Shown here: one piece after another, positions 11,889-22,712 of the stretch
Layout of the letters: each line of letters opens with the position of its first letter
How positions within the stretch are numbered: position 1 is the first letter of the stretch
Assembly (NCBI RefSeq): GCF_963924675.1
Contig: NC_089223.1
Span: 9,126,881-9,190,880 of the forward strand
Direction: 5' to 3'
Length of the DNA: 64,000 bases
Source of the DNA: Phocoena phocoena
Lineage: Eukaryota; Chordata; Mammalia; Artiodactyla; Phocoenidae
Notes under the pieces: generated by a model
Told to the model about the DNA's origin: nothing
The model's input: only the letters and a program-made list of their open reading frames with translations
Database searches by the model: none
Translations under genes and position numbers: made by a program

Positions 11889-12100
11889 CTCACCCCGCGT
11901 GGCCGCGCGCGCTCGCTCGCCCCCTCTCCTTCTCCTCCTCCCGGTCCTTCCGTCTCCTCCTCTTCCTCGTCCTTTTCTCCTCCGCTCACCGCCCCCGCAG
12001 CTGATTTGTCAGCTCCTCTCCCCGCCCCTCTCCCGGCGCTCGCCGCTTTCCCCGCCGCGCGCTCTTCACTCCTCTTCTCGGCTGGGGATGGGGGGTGGAG
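11889..12100 (-). other. SNCA: SNCA exon 1, non-coding first exon (5' end approximate)
   Basis: The 3' end is set by similarity to the human exon 1 end: a stretch reading AGAGGGGGCGAGCGAGCG... then ACGCGGGGTGAG, followed by a donor GTGTGT at 11888-11883. On the minus strand the exon is GA-rich (GGAGGAGGAGAAGG-type runs, 11917-11985), as in human exon 1. It contains no start codon in a good context that would compete with exon 2. The upstream boundary is not resolvable here. GC boxes at 12020-12028 and 11989-11996 suggest TATA-less, possibly dispersed initiation, and alternative leader exons are known for this gene. Confidence 0.72.
11989..12028 (-). promoter_or_regulatory. Core promoter candidate: palindrome flanked by two GC boxes
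   Basis: A perfect inverted repeat, AGCTGA-TTTG-TCAGCT on the plus strand, occupies 11999-12014. A GC box (minus GGGGGCGG, 11989-11996) lies on one side and another (minus GGGGCGGGG, 12020-12028) on the other. GC boxes bind Sp/KLF-family factors. The palindrome could bind a dimeric factor or form a short hairpin in RNA if transcribed. Its strong resemblance to the human SNCA 5' region, as I remember it, suggests constraint, but which factor binds it is not determinable here. Confidence 0.55.
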
Positions 12101-12430
12101 GAAGGCTGGCCCTCCAGCTCCGGCAGCCCGCACAGGTCCTGGGAGACTGGAAGGTGGGGGTGTTCTGGGGCTCACTTCAAGTCACGGGGGCTCTTGCGGA
12201 GATTCGGAGCGGTTAGGCTTGGACTGATGTCTCTCCCTCTTTCCCATCCCCCCCCTTCCCCGTCTCCGCCTTTTCCTCTGGTTCCTCACGGGGACCCCCA
12301 TGTCAGAACCAGCCTGAGGAAGTGGAAGTCTGGGCGACCGACCACCAAAGATAGAGCCAGTCTCTCGGGGAGCCGCTGAAGGAGACAGGCAGCGTAGGAA
12401 GGGTGCTCCCATCGGCACTGCCAAGAGCAC

Positions 12431-13520
12431 GTTTCCCTCGGATCGCTGAAATTTGATTAATGGTCGTAGGACACAACGTTAACGATGCTTTTGTTTAAAG
12501 AGCCTCCAGATGAACGTTTGCTCTTAACCTCTCATGAGCCCGAAATGGTCTCGCGGGTGGAGAGAAGACGAGTAAAGAAGAGTTACAGGTTGAAGAGGCA
12601 GGAGGAAGCTCGTCAAATCCTCTTCCCACCCCCACTCTCACCATTTTCTTTTCCACCAAACAGCGGCGGCCAGACGCTGATTTTCCCATCAGTGGAACAA
12701 GGAAGGAATAGTCTCCCCAGCCGTCGAAACCAAGCGGCTGTAAAGCTTTTCGTTCTCACAGTGGAATTTACTTTGCAGATTCAAGGGCCTGGCTGGAAGA
12801 GACAAATCCAGCGTGATTGAGTCTCCTGACCCAGCAGATGCAATTTCTTCCGCCCCTTCTGCAAAGGGAGATTCTACACACCACTCACCTTTCCGACTTC
12901 TGATTCCCGTTGTCCTCGGTGCTGACACGCTACCGCATCCCACACACAGACACACAGGCAGACACTCGCACGGGTTTCAAGACAATTTTTGCATTGCTTA
13001 ATTGGAGGGAGCTGGAGGGAGAACAGGTGTTCTGGATCACACCGGAATGGAGACCCAAGCGCCTCCCCGTAACAGATCTGCCTCTGCTTTTTTTTTGCCT
13101 GGAATGGGAGGATGCTTTTAGAGCTGGAAGGGGAAAAGAAGTCTTTGCTGTATGTTTTTTTTGTTTGTGTTGTGTTTATTTTTTGTAGAAAAAAAAAAAA
13201 AGCTTTCTCTGATCCTTGCACTCACATTCTGAAATGGGAGTAAAAAGGAATTTAAATCTACAAAACAGCCATTTGAAACCAAAAGAGACAGGGAGCAAGT
13301 ATATTTGTTGCTTAAACAACTCCTTGCATTATCGGTGGGCGCATTTGAAAAGTAACCTTTCCAAAACGCTTATATTTTGTTTCCTTGGGATCAGAGAAAG
13401 TAGGTTAAACTTGGGAGTTGGATTGCTTTCTGGCTTTGAGAGCTTGAACAAGTTATGTCCTTCTTCTTCTGTTCAGTTTTCTCTTGTGAAGGGAGATGAA
13501 CCAAAATGATCCCTCTTTTT
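12431..13520. other. SNCA proximal 5' flank, repeat-free
   Basis: About 1.1 kb immediately upstream of the CpG island without any recognised interspersed repeat. GC content falls gradually. It includes a CACACAGACACACAGGC simple stretch (12938-12965) and T/A homopolymer runs near 13140-13201. A plausible place for promoter-proximal regulatory elements, but none is identified. Confidence 0.6.
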
Positions 13521-14140
13521 TCAACTTTTTATTATGGGAAATGTTCAAACATATACAAAAGCAGAGAGAATAAAGAACTCTCAGTGGAATATCACCCAAC
13601 TTCCACTACTTTCCAATGCACGATTCATCTATATTCTCATCCACTCCCCATTTTTACCACTACTCCCTTCCCCCATTTTTCCTTACTAAATCCCCAAAAT
13701 TGCATATATCTTTTCATCTGTAAGCAATTAAGCATGCATCCATAAAATATAAGAACTATTTTTAAATAAACACAATAATGTTTCGATGGTCTTTTTTAAA
13801 ATATAAGTAAAATTTACATGCAGTGGTATGTTCATCTCTTTATAGTGTTCCTTTAAATCAGTTTTGAAAAATATATACATTAGTGTTATCCTCACCATTT
13901 TGAAGAAATAAAACATTTTCATCCCTCAGAAAGTTCCCTCCCACCCCTTTTAGTTGTACATATTCTAGAATTTCATAAAAATAAGACCATACATTATGAA
14001 CATTTTTTTTTGTATGTCTCTGGCTCCTTTCACTCAGCCTAATACCTGTGAAGTTCATTCATGTTGTCGCACGAATCAAGTTTCTTTTTATTGCTTCCGG
14101 ATGTTTCTTTTTATTACTGCCAATAATAAATGTTTTCCAT
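13521..14140 (-). mobile_element. L1M 3' UTR fossil(s)
   Basis: Starts 'caactttttattatgggaaatgttcaaacatatacaaaag', continues 'atcacccaacttccact', then from about 13800 'aaatttacatgcagtggta' to 'ctggctcctttcactcagcctaat' and 'gaagttcattcatgttgtcgc'. These are the reverse-complemented 3' ends of old L1M elements. Probably two adjoining fragments. Confidence 0.65.
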
Positions 14141-14349
14141 TGTGACCCATCACAACTAGTTATTTAATATAAATATTTGATGAATATTTAATATTCAATG
14201 ATATGACATATTTATAGGTTAACAGGGACCTCCTTGAGAAGTCAAAGGGGTGAGTAAAGTGACAGATATTTTAGGCCCTGTGCAGACCAATGAGAGAATT
14301 ATTTTCAAGCGGTCGTTACATTTTTGTGCTTCTTACAGGTATGATTCCG

Positions 14350-14560
14350 CACCTTTATATGGTACATTATGCTTGGCAAAGGACTAATGTATGATCATTT
14401 AATCATAACAAGTGGGTAAGTTAAGTTTTATTATGTATCTTTTGTAGACAGGGAATCTGAAGCTCAAAGAATTTTGGTAAAATGCAGAAATTGCATAGCT
14501 CTTAAGTGGCAAAGCTGAGATAATCCAGCAGGAACTGTTCCAAAAGGCACAATCGTCTCC
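14350..14560 (+). repeat. MIR SINE fossil
   Basis: Diverged MIR in plus orientation: 'atgatcatttaatcataaca', 'tgtagacagggaatctgaagctcaaagaa', 'gcatagctcttaagtggcaaagctgaga'. The order matches MIR's 3' half. Confidence 0.65.
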
Positions 14561-14869
14561 TGAACTGGCAGTAATCTCTGGAACCTTGCAGATTGGGCAC
14601 GGCATAGGGTGGGAGGTAAAAAGTGGGACCCACTTCTGTTAGAAATAGCATTTGAATTTGGAGGTGACAATGGAAATCAAGGAGAACTTATGTTCTAAAA
14701 CATTGCATTCATATTTGAAATGTTGCCATTTCTATATTGGTAATTATAGGGGAAGATGATTCCATCACCCACAAAAAAGAAAAAATTATAAAATAATTTT
14801 TTGTCATTTAAAATTTTAAGTCTATATTTTACTCCTTTTTCTTACCTTTCAAAACTCTTCACATTAGCA

Positions 14870-15010
14870 TTATTATTTTTTAACATCTTTCTTAGAGTAT
14901 AATTGCTTTACAATGGTGTGTTAGTTTCTGCTTTAAAGCAAAGTGAATCAGTTATACATTTACATATGTCCCCGTATCTCTTCCCTCTTGCATACTCCTC
15001 TTTTCATCCC
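14870..15010 (-). mobile_element. Artiodactyl-type L1 3' end, short fragment
   Basis: 'agagtataattgctttacaatggtgtgttagtttctgctttaaagcaaagtgaatcagttatac' followed by 'atatgtccccgtatctcttccctcttgc' is the inverted 3' end of a younger cetacean/artiodactyl L1. Severely 5'-truncated. Confidence 0.8.
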
Positions 15011-16278
15011 TTAAAGTGCCTTGGACAAGTAAGCATTCAATAAACTTTTAATTACTGGTGATATTAATAGTGACATTCCTTACATTCTACCTGGATTTTC
15101 TTAGCCCAGCAATCCTAAGGAGGCAGAACTACTCGAGGACAAAGAAGGGAACCGAAAGTTAATAGATTTTTTTTTCTTTTCATCATTAGGTGACAACATA
15201 GTCTTGAGAAAATTTGTAACTGTTTGAATATAACTTTAAAATTCAAACTACAAAAAAACCAAATTAACTCACTGAATGGCCTGTACCTCATAAGGAATAT
15301 GGAAGGATAACCTATTGGGAGGCATTACTGATGTGCGTATTTTGTTAATGACTACACTCATGTTTGTTTTTCTCTTTGACAAATGAAATCTAAATATCTT
15401 GCTACTTTTTAATAGGATTGTTTTATCTGAGTTTAATAGAGTAATTTAGCTAAAGATTAACAGTCTATGAAATGCATGATTAACCTAGGCTCTCTTTATC
15501 TTCCCCATAAAACAACTGATTTTTTACGTGTGCCACGTGCTAAGCTTGAGCTTGCAAAGTGGAACGACATGAAAAATACGGAAGCTTCCCGTGACCATAT
15601 ACTAAAGGAAGGATAAGAATTGATTGAATGTGTTTAAGTAAGGAAAATACAATCTTTACTGTCTTTGAATAATATTCCATATTTGTCGTGAAACACAAGG
15701 AGCAATGTAATGTGGATTCTTGGGCCTCTTGTTTCTCTCTGTCTGCACCTTCCTCTCATCTTCAGTAGATGTATGGAAAACAGGAGGCAGTGAGATCTTG
15801 GTAGGCTTCTCTTGTCACTTCATGGTGGGCACAGAAGGGAGAGCCTAATGCATACAGTTGGGATGGCATTGTGTGTGATTTTGGAAAGGGGTTGCACTTG
15901 AGACAGGGTTACTCCAAAGAAATAGGAAAAACAATGAAGAGGACATATAGGGTTCAGAGAAGATTATTTAATTTGACCCCATGGACAACTTCATGTTGTT
16001 TCTACGATACCCCATGCAGCAAAAAATAATTGACATTTATTCCAGCACGATGTATTTATCATACTTATTAATACTGTAGTATATCCTCAATAATGTCGAA
16101 TGACCATAATTTGTAACCACAAGAAAGTGCCATGTGAAAGATGTAAAATTCAATTGGACATCATTTTAAATAGCCTTGTGGGTTTTGGTGCTAAGAATAT
16201 TAAGACATGCAAGATTCTATGATTAAAGCCTTTAAAGCTAGGTAGAAAAGATGTTTAAATATTGGGGGATCCAAAAGT
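15011..16278. other. Intergenic DNA without recognised features
   Basis: AT-rich unique-looking sequence upstream of SNCA. I see no exon-like open frame, RNA gene or repeat I can name. Confidence 0.5.
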
Positions 16279-16279
16279 T

Positions 16280-17335
16280 CAAATAGATGGCCAACAGGCA
16301 CATGAACAAATGCTCAACATCACTAATTATTAGAGAAATGAAAATCAAACCCACAATGAGGTACCATCTCACACTGGTCAGAATGGCCATCATCAAAAAG
16401 TGTATAAATAATAAATGCTGGAGAGAGTGTGGAGAAAAGGGAACCCTCCTGCCCTGTTGGTGGGAATGTAAATTGGTGCAGCTACTATGGAAAACAGTAT
16501 GGAGGTTCCTTTAAAAACTAAAAATAGAATTGCCATATGATCCAGCAATTCCAGTTTTGGGCATATATCCAGAAAAGACGAAAACACTAATTTAAAAAGA
16601 TACACACACCCCAATGTTCATAGCAATATTTACAATAGCCAAGGCATGGAAGCAGCCCGAATGTCCATCGACAATACTACTCAGTCATAAAAATGAATGA
16701 AATAATGCCATTTGCAGCAACATGGATGGACCTAGAGAGTATCATACTAAGTAAGTCAGACAAAGATAAATATCGTATAATATCACTTATATGTGGAATC
16801 TAAACAATGATGCAAATCAACTTATTTATGAAACAGAAATAGACTCGCAGACATAGAAAATGAACTTATGGTTATCAAAGGAGAAAGGCAGAGGGAGGGA
16901 TAAATTGGGAATTTGAGATTAACATATACACACTACTATATATAAAATAGATTTAAAAAAACAAGGATCTACGGTATAGCACAGGGAACTATATTCAATA
17001 TCATGTAATAATCTATAATGGAAAAGGAATCCGAAAAAGAATATATATTTTTTTGGGCTTCCCTGGTGGCGCAGTGGTTGAGAGTCCGCCTGCCGATGCA
17101 GGGGACACGGGTTCGTGCCCCGGTCCGGGAAGATCCCACATGCCGCGGAGCGGCTGGGCCCGTGAGCCATGGCTGCTGAGCCTGCGCTCCGCTCCGCAAT
17201 GGAAGAGGCCGCAACAGTGAGGCCCGCAAAGCGCAAAAAAAAAAAAAAGAAGAATATATATATTCTGAATCACTTTGCTGTAGACCTGAAACATTGTAAA
17301 TCAACTATACTTCAATTTAAAATTTTTTTAAATTA
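16280..17335 (+). mobile_element. L1 LINE, 3' end (ORF2 C-terminus and 3' UTR), split by a SINE
   Basis: The plus strand starts in the end of ORF2 (16287-16514 retains an open segment with the typical Cys/Trp/Lys-rich ORF2 C-terminal residues, e.g. [20 protein letters not shown]). It proceeds through 'aacatggatggacctagagag', 'atatcacttatatgtggaatc' and ends 'catt gtaaatcaactatacttcaat' near 17300. A CHR SINE interrupts the 3' UTR at 17055. The copy is 5'-truncated and mutated; it is not an active element. Confidence 0.9.
17055..17248 (+). mobile_element. CHR SINE nested in L1
   Basis: Full head 'ggcttccctggtggcgcagtgg', body and A-rich tail (17236-17249). Flanked by 'aagaatatatat' on both sides (about 17037-17048 and 17249-17262), the target-site duplication. 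The body has lost a short stretch: 'gcgctccgctccgcaatgg' replaces the usual '...gcgtccggagcctgtgctccgcaacgg'. Younger than the host L1. Confidence 0.94.
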
Positions 17336-17444
17336 AAAATGAAACGAACAAAAAATTCAAATAACTTTAATATTTGAAGGGAAAGCATATTTATGAACTC
17401 AAGAAGTGAGTAAGCATGGTAGACTTTCAGAAAGTAGAGGAACT

Positions 17445-17665
17445 GGGTACAGGTTAAATGCAGGGACTTATCTAGGCTCTACTACTTTGTAGCAGGACTG
17501 AGAGCAAGTATCCAAACTCTCTAACCTCTAATTTTCTTATCTGTAAAATGGGGATGACATCTCATGTGATTGCTGTAAGGAATAAATAATATGCTTTTTA
17601 GGAAAGAACCAAGCACAGTGGAATCTCTCAATACAAGAGGCAATTATTGTTATCTAGCCTCTATA
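17445..17665 (+). repeat. MIR SINE fossil
   Basis: Nearly full MIR: 'tctactactttgtagcaggac', 'tccaaactctctaacctctaattttcttatctgtaaaatggggatgac', 'gattgctgtaaggaataaat', 'aagcacagtgg' and 'aattattgttatc'. One of the best preserved MIR copies in the window. Confidence 0.85.
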
Positions 17666-18372
17666 TTTTAGGGTGCCCTAGGAAACACTGTTTTCCTTGC
17701 AGTAGTTTTCAACATTATTACCAGCCCTCCCCAACCTCCCTTCCCACCACACACGCCCGAGGTATCTGATGCCTCCCCGTCAATAACTTTGCCTTACTAT
17801 GGCAAGGAAAACATTTCCAACCAGGGATAGAAGTTGTGGGGAGATGAGAGTGTGGGGAGTCTAGAGACATTGATAGAGGTCATTAGCAGAAAATCTGCCA
17901 ATATCTCTTTTCTCTCCTTAATGTGTAGATTACAGTAACAACATCACTCATGGCAATTTGCCTCAGGACCCTGCAAAAATAGAGAAATAGAAATATATCA
18001 CTGTCTTTATTGATAGTTTTACATTCTTGGAACCTGGTTTCTTTAAAGGGGTGGTGGCAGAGTTCTGTTTGAATTATGTTAATTTTCTAAGAGAGAAAAA
18101 TAAAATGATACAACAAATGGTGTTCCAAGTTTGCCAGACTCATTGTGAAAGCAACCCTGAAGGCTTCAGAATGAATATCCAGTTCAGAGATAAACTCAGC
18201 CTCTCATGTTCCAGCTGAGTGAAGAAAATGGACAGACTGATGGGACAGTGACAGACCGACTTATACTTTTCAATAGCATCTGTGTGCAGAAAGGCACAAA
18301 ATAAATGGATGAAGAAACATTTCAGGAAAATTAATGTTTGCATATGATGTGTTAAACTGACGTTTTTTGGGG

Positions 18373-18589
18373 TTTTTTTTTTTTTTTTTTTTTTTTGCGG
18401 TACGCGGGCCTCTCACTGTTGTGGCCTCTCCCGTTTGCGGAGCACAGGCTCCGGACGCGCAGGCTCAACGGCCATGGCTCACGGGCCCAGCCGCTCCGCG
18501 GCACGTGGGATCCTCCCGGACCCGGGCACGAACCCGCGTGCCCTGCATCGGCAGGCGGACTGTCGACCACTGCGCCACCAGGGAAGCCC
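18373..18589 (-). mobile_element. CHR SINE
   Basis: A run of about 24 T (18373-18396, inverted A tail) precedes 'gcggtacgcgggcctctcactgttgtggcc'; the copy ends 'ccaccagggaagccc'. Long tail and few changes indicate a comparatively recent insertion. Confidence 0.95.
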
Positions 18590-21500
18590 TAAACAAGTTT
18601 TAATGCCTTCATAAACAGAGAAATCACAACAAATTAGCAAAAGGACTATGTTTCTTATAATACCATAATTATCAAGGCATCTGATGTACCTTCCTCTGTA
18701 GATAATTTAACAGTATGAAGTGACATTTAAGAAATTTTCTTCAACACTATATAAAAAGCACATCACTAATGTTTTGAAAGCTAGTTATCCCACCTAAAAT
18801 TGGAAATTTATATTATTAAGAAAGACAAGAAAATAAGAAATTATTTCTTAATGGTTACCTGATAAGTACGTTAACATCAAAACATATCCATGTAAATAAA
18901 CACACAGTTGTAATATCATTTTGCCTAAATATATTACACTGTATCATGTATTTAATCGTCTATTTTTAATTTATTTTTATTACTTTTTATTAATATAAGG
19001 AGTTTTTTTCTATTATCTTCACAAAAGTAGGACAAGAACTTATCTATATATTCAGTCTAATAATTTTTTCATATATAAAGTATTATGAATGAGTTCCTTT
19101 TAAATCAACTTCTCTATGGTAAACAATGATTGTTCTTCAAGTCACAGATTCTTTTCTGAGCCTATTTCCATTTAAATTCCCCTTAACTTTCCTCCTTAAA
19201 ATATTGGACTAAATGCTTTCCGTTTTTTAGATCAGGATAAGAAGAACCTCCAAGTAATCAGATTACCACAAAAAAGGATTTTTTAAATAGTACTGGCTAT
19301 TAAACTTATGAAAATGATTTAAAAACAAAGTTGTGTATTTTTATTTTACATTACCAAAATTTAAAGTGCAGAAATAGACTGGCTAAATATGTAAATGTCC
19401 AATTTCTACAGGAAATCTAGATGTTTCATAGATATGTCTTCAAATACATGTCTAAGAAAGAAAAAAATAATATTCAGACATCTTCATATAATGTAATCAT
19501 CAAAAAGGAAAAACTGATTTATATAAAAAATCTAACTGATATTACTCAAATGTATGCAGCTGATTTTCAAGTAAGGAAATAGCATATACTTACAAGATCA
19601 TCAAGATGTGGACAAAAAAATATAATACACAAACACATACACACATATACACATAATGCAGATATACAGTATATACAGTAAAGAAAGAATAGTAGTCAAG
19701 TTATTTGCCAGGTGCTTTCAATATAAAAGGGACCTCTGTTTAATGTCTTAGTTTATCTCTGTATGAGAGTCTTTAGCAACAATCAATTAATTGAGAATTC
19801 AATCTTCTTGATCATCTTGGATTATGGTCTTAACCTGCAGGAAATATTTAAATAATTAAAAAACACTCTCAAGATATGTTAAAAGTCAATGGATTGCCAT
19901 GACAGGATAGACTGAAATGATATTCTATAAATATAATTCTCCTTTATTTTTTGTTGTTACATGAAAAGTATATGCTCATTAAAGTACACAAATGCATATA
20001 AGAAAAAGGAAAATAAAAAAATATCAGTATGTCCAGCAACATAAGATAACCTGTTGACTCTCCTATTAAAAATTACCTTTTATAAAAAAATTTTTAAAAA
20101 TATATATATATCAAAACCATTCAATATGTCCATACCTTTGCAATTCACTGCTAGAAATACATCCTTAGAAAAAACAGAAGTCATATTCTCAAAGAAATGT
20201 ATTTTATGCTGTTTTATACAGCTGTATGAATGTTCTTGCATTTTACACAAAAGGATTTACCAATGCCATTTTCCCAGTTAAATTTCTGATGAGGTAGATA
20301 TCTAAGGTCACTTACTCTTTATGTGATATGTAACACAACTAGTAAACGATGAGCCGTGTTGTCTCCATATTCTTTCTTCCTAAGCAGCACACAATGCAGC
20401 CCCACGTGCTTGCGGTTGACCTTTTTCTCCACTTGCTCTTTGCTCTTGAAAAGATAAGGGTTATCGGTACCAACCTCACAACTTGGTGAAAATGGATTGA
20501 AATAATGTATATAAATAATTATTTTGATGGTATGTGAAAGAACTGATTCTACTTATAAAGCATATTCTAGGGGGGGAAAAAAACAGGCTAATCAATCATT
20601 TTACTGCTCTTCTCCTGAGACAAATGCTGCATATGGTGAAATAATGCTTGCAGAAGTGAGAGATAGATTTTAGTTCTGGACATAGAAGAGCTACTAACTT
20701 TAGGAAAAAGACAATGAGGTTATAAAAACTTTTCCAGTTAAGCAGAAAAACACCAAGACAAAGGTCAAGCAACAATTCTTTTTTTTTTTTTTACTTAGAA
20801 GCAAAGGAGAATTAGCCCAAGAGTATCTTGTATGTATTAGTAACTTCTCAAAATAATTTATTTAAAACCATTCAGTTTTATTGTCTGTAAAATTAAAACT
20901 TTAAGAAGTGATTGGCATCAAGAAGTGAAGCTGAAGGAGGTAGAGTCAGCCATTCACAACATATACATAGTACATGCTGTTGTATTTTAAACTAGAAGTT
21001 TGAAAATTTGAAACAAATTAGAAGAGCCAAAAGTTGTCAGAGATGAAAATATTTAAAGACATTAAAAATTATTTTGTCCAAGACAATTCTCTTCCCTATC
21101 ATTAAAGTCAGCTCTATTAGAATAGCTTCCCCCAAAAATCTATCAAATTGCATCAGTACTGCCAGCTGCATCTTGGGAGCCATCAATTGAAACAGCTGAA
21201 CAGCTTTCAACGTTGTTTGTATATATACAATATCTAGTTAATAATCATATATATATATGTCTGTAATTTAAAGAGTTGTTTAACATTAAGTGTATTTGAA
21301 ATACACTGTTTTTCTTCAGGAAATTTAAAATCTTGACTGAGAATATTGCCAGTGGTGAGGGTCCCCTATCTTTATTACAAAGCTATGGGATGCATGTTGC
21401 AACGGTACACAGAGACTTATCTGAAGATGAGCAGAGTTTCTCAGGCATCTTTTATTATCATGGCCTAAAAATGACCCAGCAGAGTGGCAGAGGAGAGCAG

Positions 21501-22326
21501 TAGCGAAGCAAGGCAAGTGCTTCTCTCCATTGTGGAAAGGGTCAGAATCTGCGAGACTGCTCTCCAAGGAGAAACGTCCAGATAAAGTCACTTTTCCCTG
21601 TCAGAGAGGAGCATGCCCTTTAACTCCTACCCAAACAAGAGGACACTGCAGAATATGTATTCTATTGATTCCTGCTTATAGTAACTAATTAATAACATCC
21701 ATGGAATTATTTTTTACAAGATATTTTTTTCTATTAAAGCATTGGCTTTTTGGCCTGGATGATGTATACCCTCATAATTACTATAATCCCACTTCTCAAG
21801 ATTTCTTCCACATCGTTCCTCTCCCCAGGACAAAGTGAATTTAAACACCTTTCTGAGTAGAGCTTAATTGCGTAGAAAGAATGTTATACCTTTTAGAGTG
21901 CTAATTAGAGATGGTAATAATATGACAGGTCTCATCTAAAATCCTTTTGAATTATTCTATCAGTGCTGGAATGGTGGTGAGCTTCTGCACACTTGCCAGA
22001 TATGAAAATTTATTTTTTCTATGGATTTAGAGAAGGTATCATGAAGAAATTTCCCATATGTGAACTGTGTATTCTGATTGACATACTGAGACCTTTAATG
22101 AAGGTAAAGAGCAATACAGAAACCTCTCTGAATACATAGAGGATAGAATGCAGAAGCTTTACATAATTAGGCAGACTGTCATTTAGTCAGGATTTTTCTT
22201 TCCCTCTTTTAACCCTAACCTTTCTCTCTTTCAGTTTTGTCTTTTTATTTCTCATGACTTTCTCCTTCTAAAATACTGGTCTTCATTTACCAAGGCACTA
22301 AAAACTAGTAGAATTAATATCCCAAG
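18590..22326. other. Intergenic AT-rich DNA, no gene recognised
   Basis: About 3.7 kb upstream of SNCA. Contains short AT simple repeats (20098-20110, 21246-21260), a T run at 20778-20792 and a curious ATG-less open frame on the minus strand ending at 20319 (see findings). No repeat family named with confidence. Confidence 0.5.
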
Positions 22327-22712
22327 TGTTATGGGCTGAATCATGTCCCTCCCAAACTTGTACGTTGAAGTCTTAACCTCCAGCACTTCAGAATATGACT
22401 GTAGTTGGAGACAGCATCTCGAAAGAGGTAACTAAGTTTAAATGAGGTCATTGAAGTGGGCTTGATCCAATATAACTGATGGCCTTATTAGAAGATGAGG
22501 TTAGGATACAAACACACACAGAGGGAATACAATATGAGGACACCGGAGGAAGACAGCCAGCTATAAGCCAAGGGGAGAGACCTTAGCTGGAACCAACCCT
22601 TCTGACACATCGATCTCAGATTTCTAGCCCCAGAAAAATGAGAAATAAATTTCTGTTATTTAAGCCACCCACTCTGTGGCACTTTGTTACGGTAGCTCTA
22701 GATAACATACTT
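22327..22712 (+). mobile_element. Solitary LTR-like repeat, probable ERVL-MaLR (MLT/MST type)
   Basis: Begins 'tgttatgggctgaatcatgtccctcccaaacttgtacgttgaagtc', a familiar mammalian repeat start. It continues 'ggccttattagaagatgagg', 'cagccagctataagcc' and near the end 'gagaaataaatttctgttatttaagccacccactctgtggcactttgttacgg', which includes an AATAAA polyadenylation signal. About 385 bp, with no internal coding sequence attached. An old, inert copy. The family name is from memory. Confidence 0.7.

Larger units (their letters stand above)
10905..12430. promoter_or_regulatory. SNCA: CpG island spanning SNCA promoter, exon 1 and part of intron 1
   Basis: GC content and CpG frequency rise sharply here against AT-rich surroundings. 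Two dense blocks are visible, about 10905-11100 and 11690-12430, with an intermediate stretch between. The first lies in intron 1 and the second covers exon 1 and the proximal promoter. In human the SNCA CpG island likewise covers exon 1 and intron 1, and intron 1 methylation is reported to affect expression. The long open frames across this island on both strands are a by-product of few AT-rich stop codons. Confidence 0.88.

Noticed and set aside
11295..12227. 310-codon open frame on the plus strand across the CpG island
   Set aside because: It is antisense to SNCA exon 1, rich in Pro/Ser/Arg/Ala with no domain, and other frames on both strands are also open there. GC-rich DNA simply has few stop codons. 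An antisense RNA (as SNCA-AS1 in human) may exist but the sequence does not show it.
17041..17250. tRNA gene candidates based on A/B boxes in the CHR and MIR copies
   Set aside because: The boxes belong to tRNA-derived SINE heads; no copy folds into a full cloverleaf with an intact anticodon arm that I can support.
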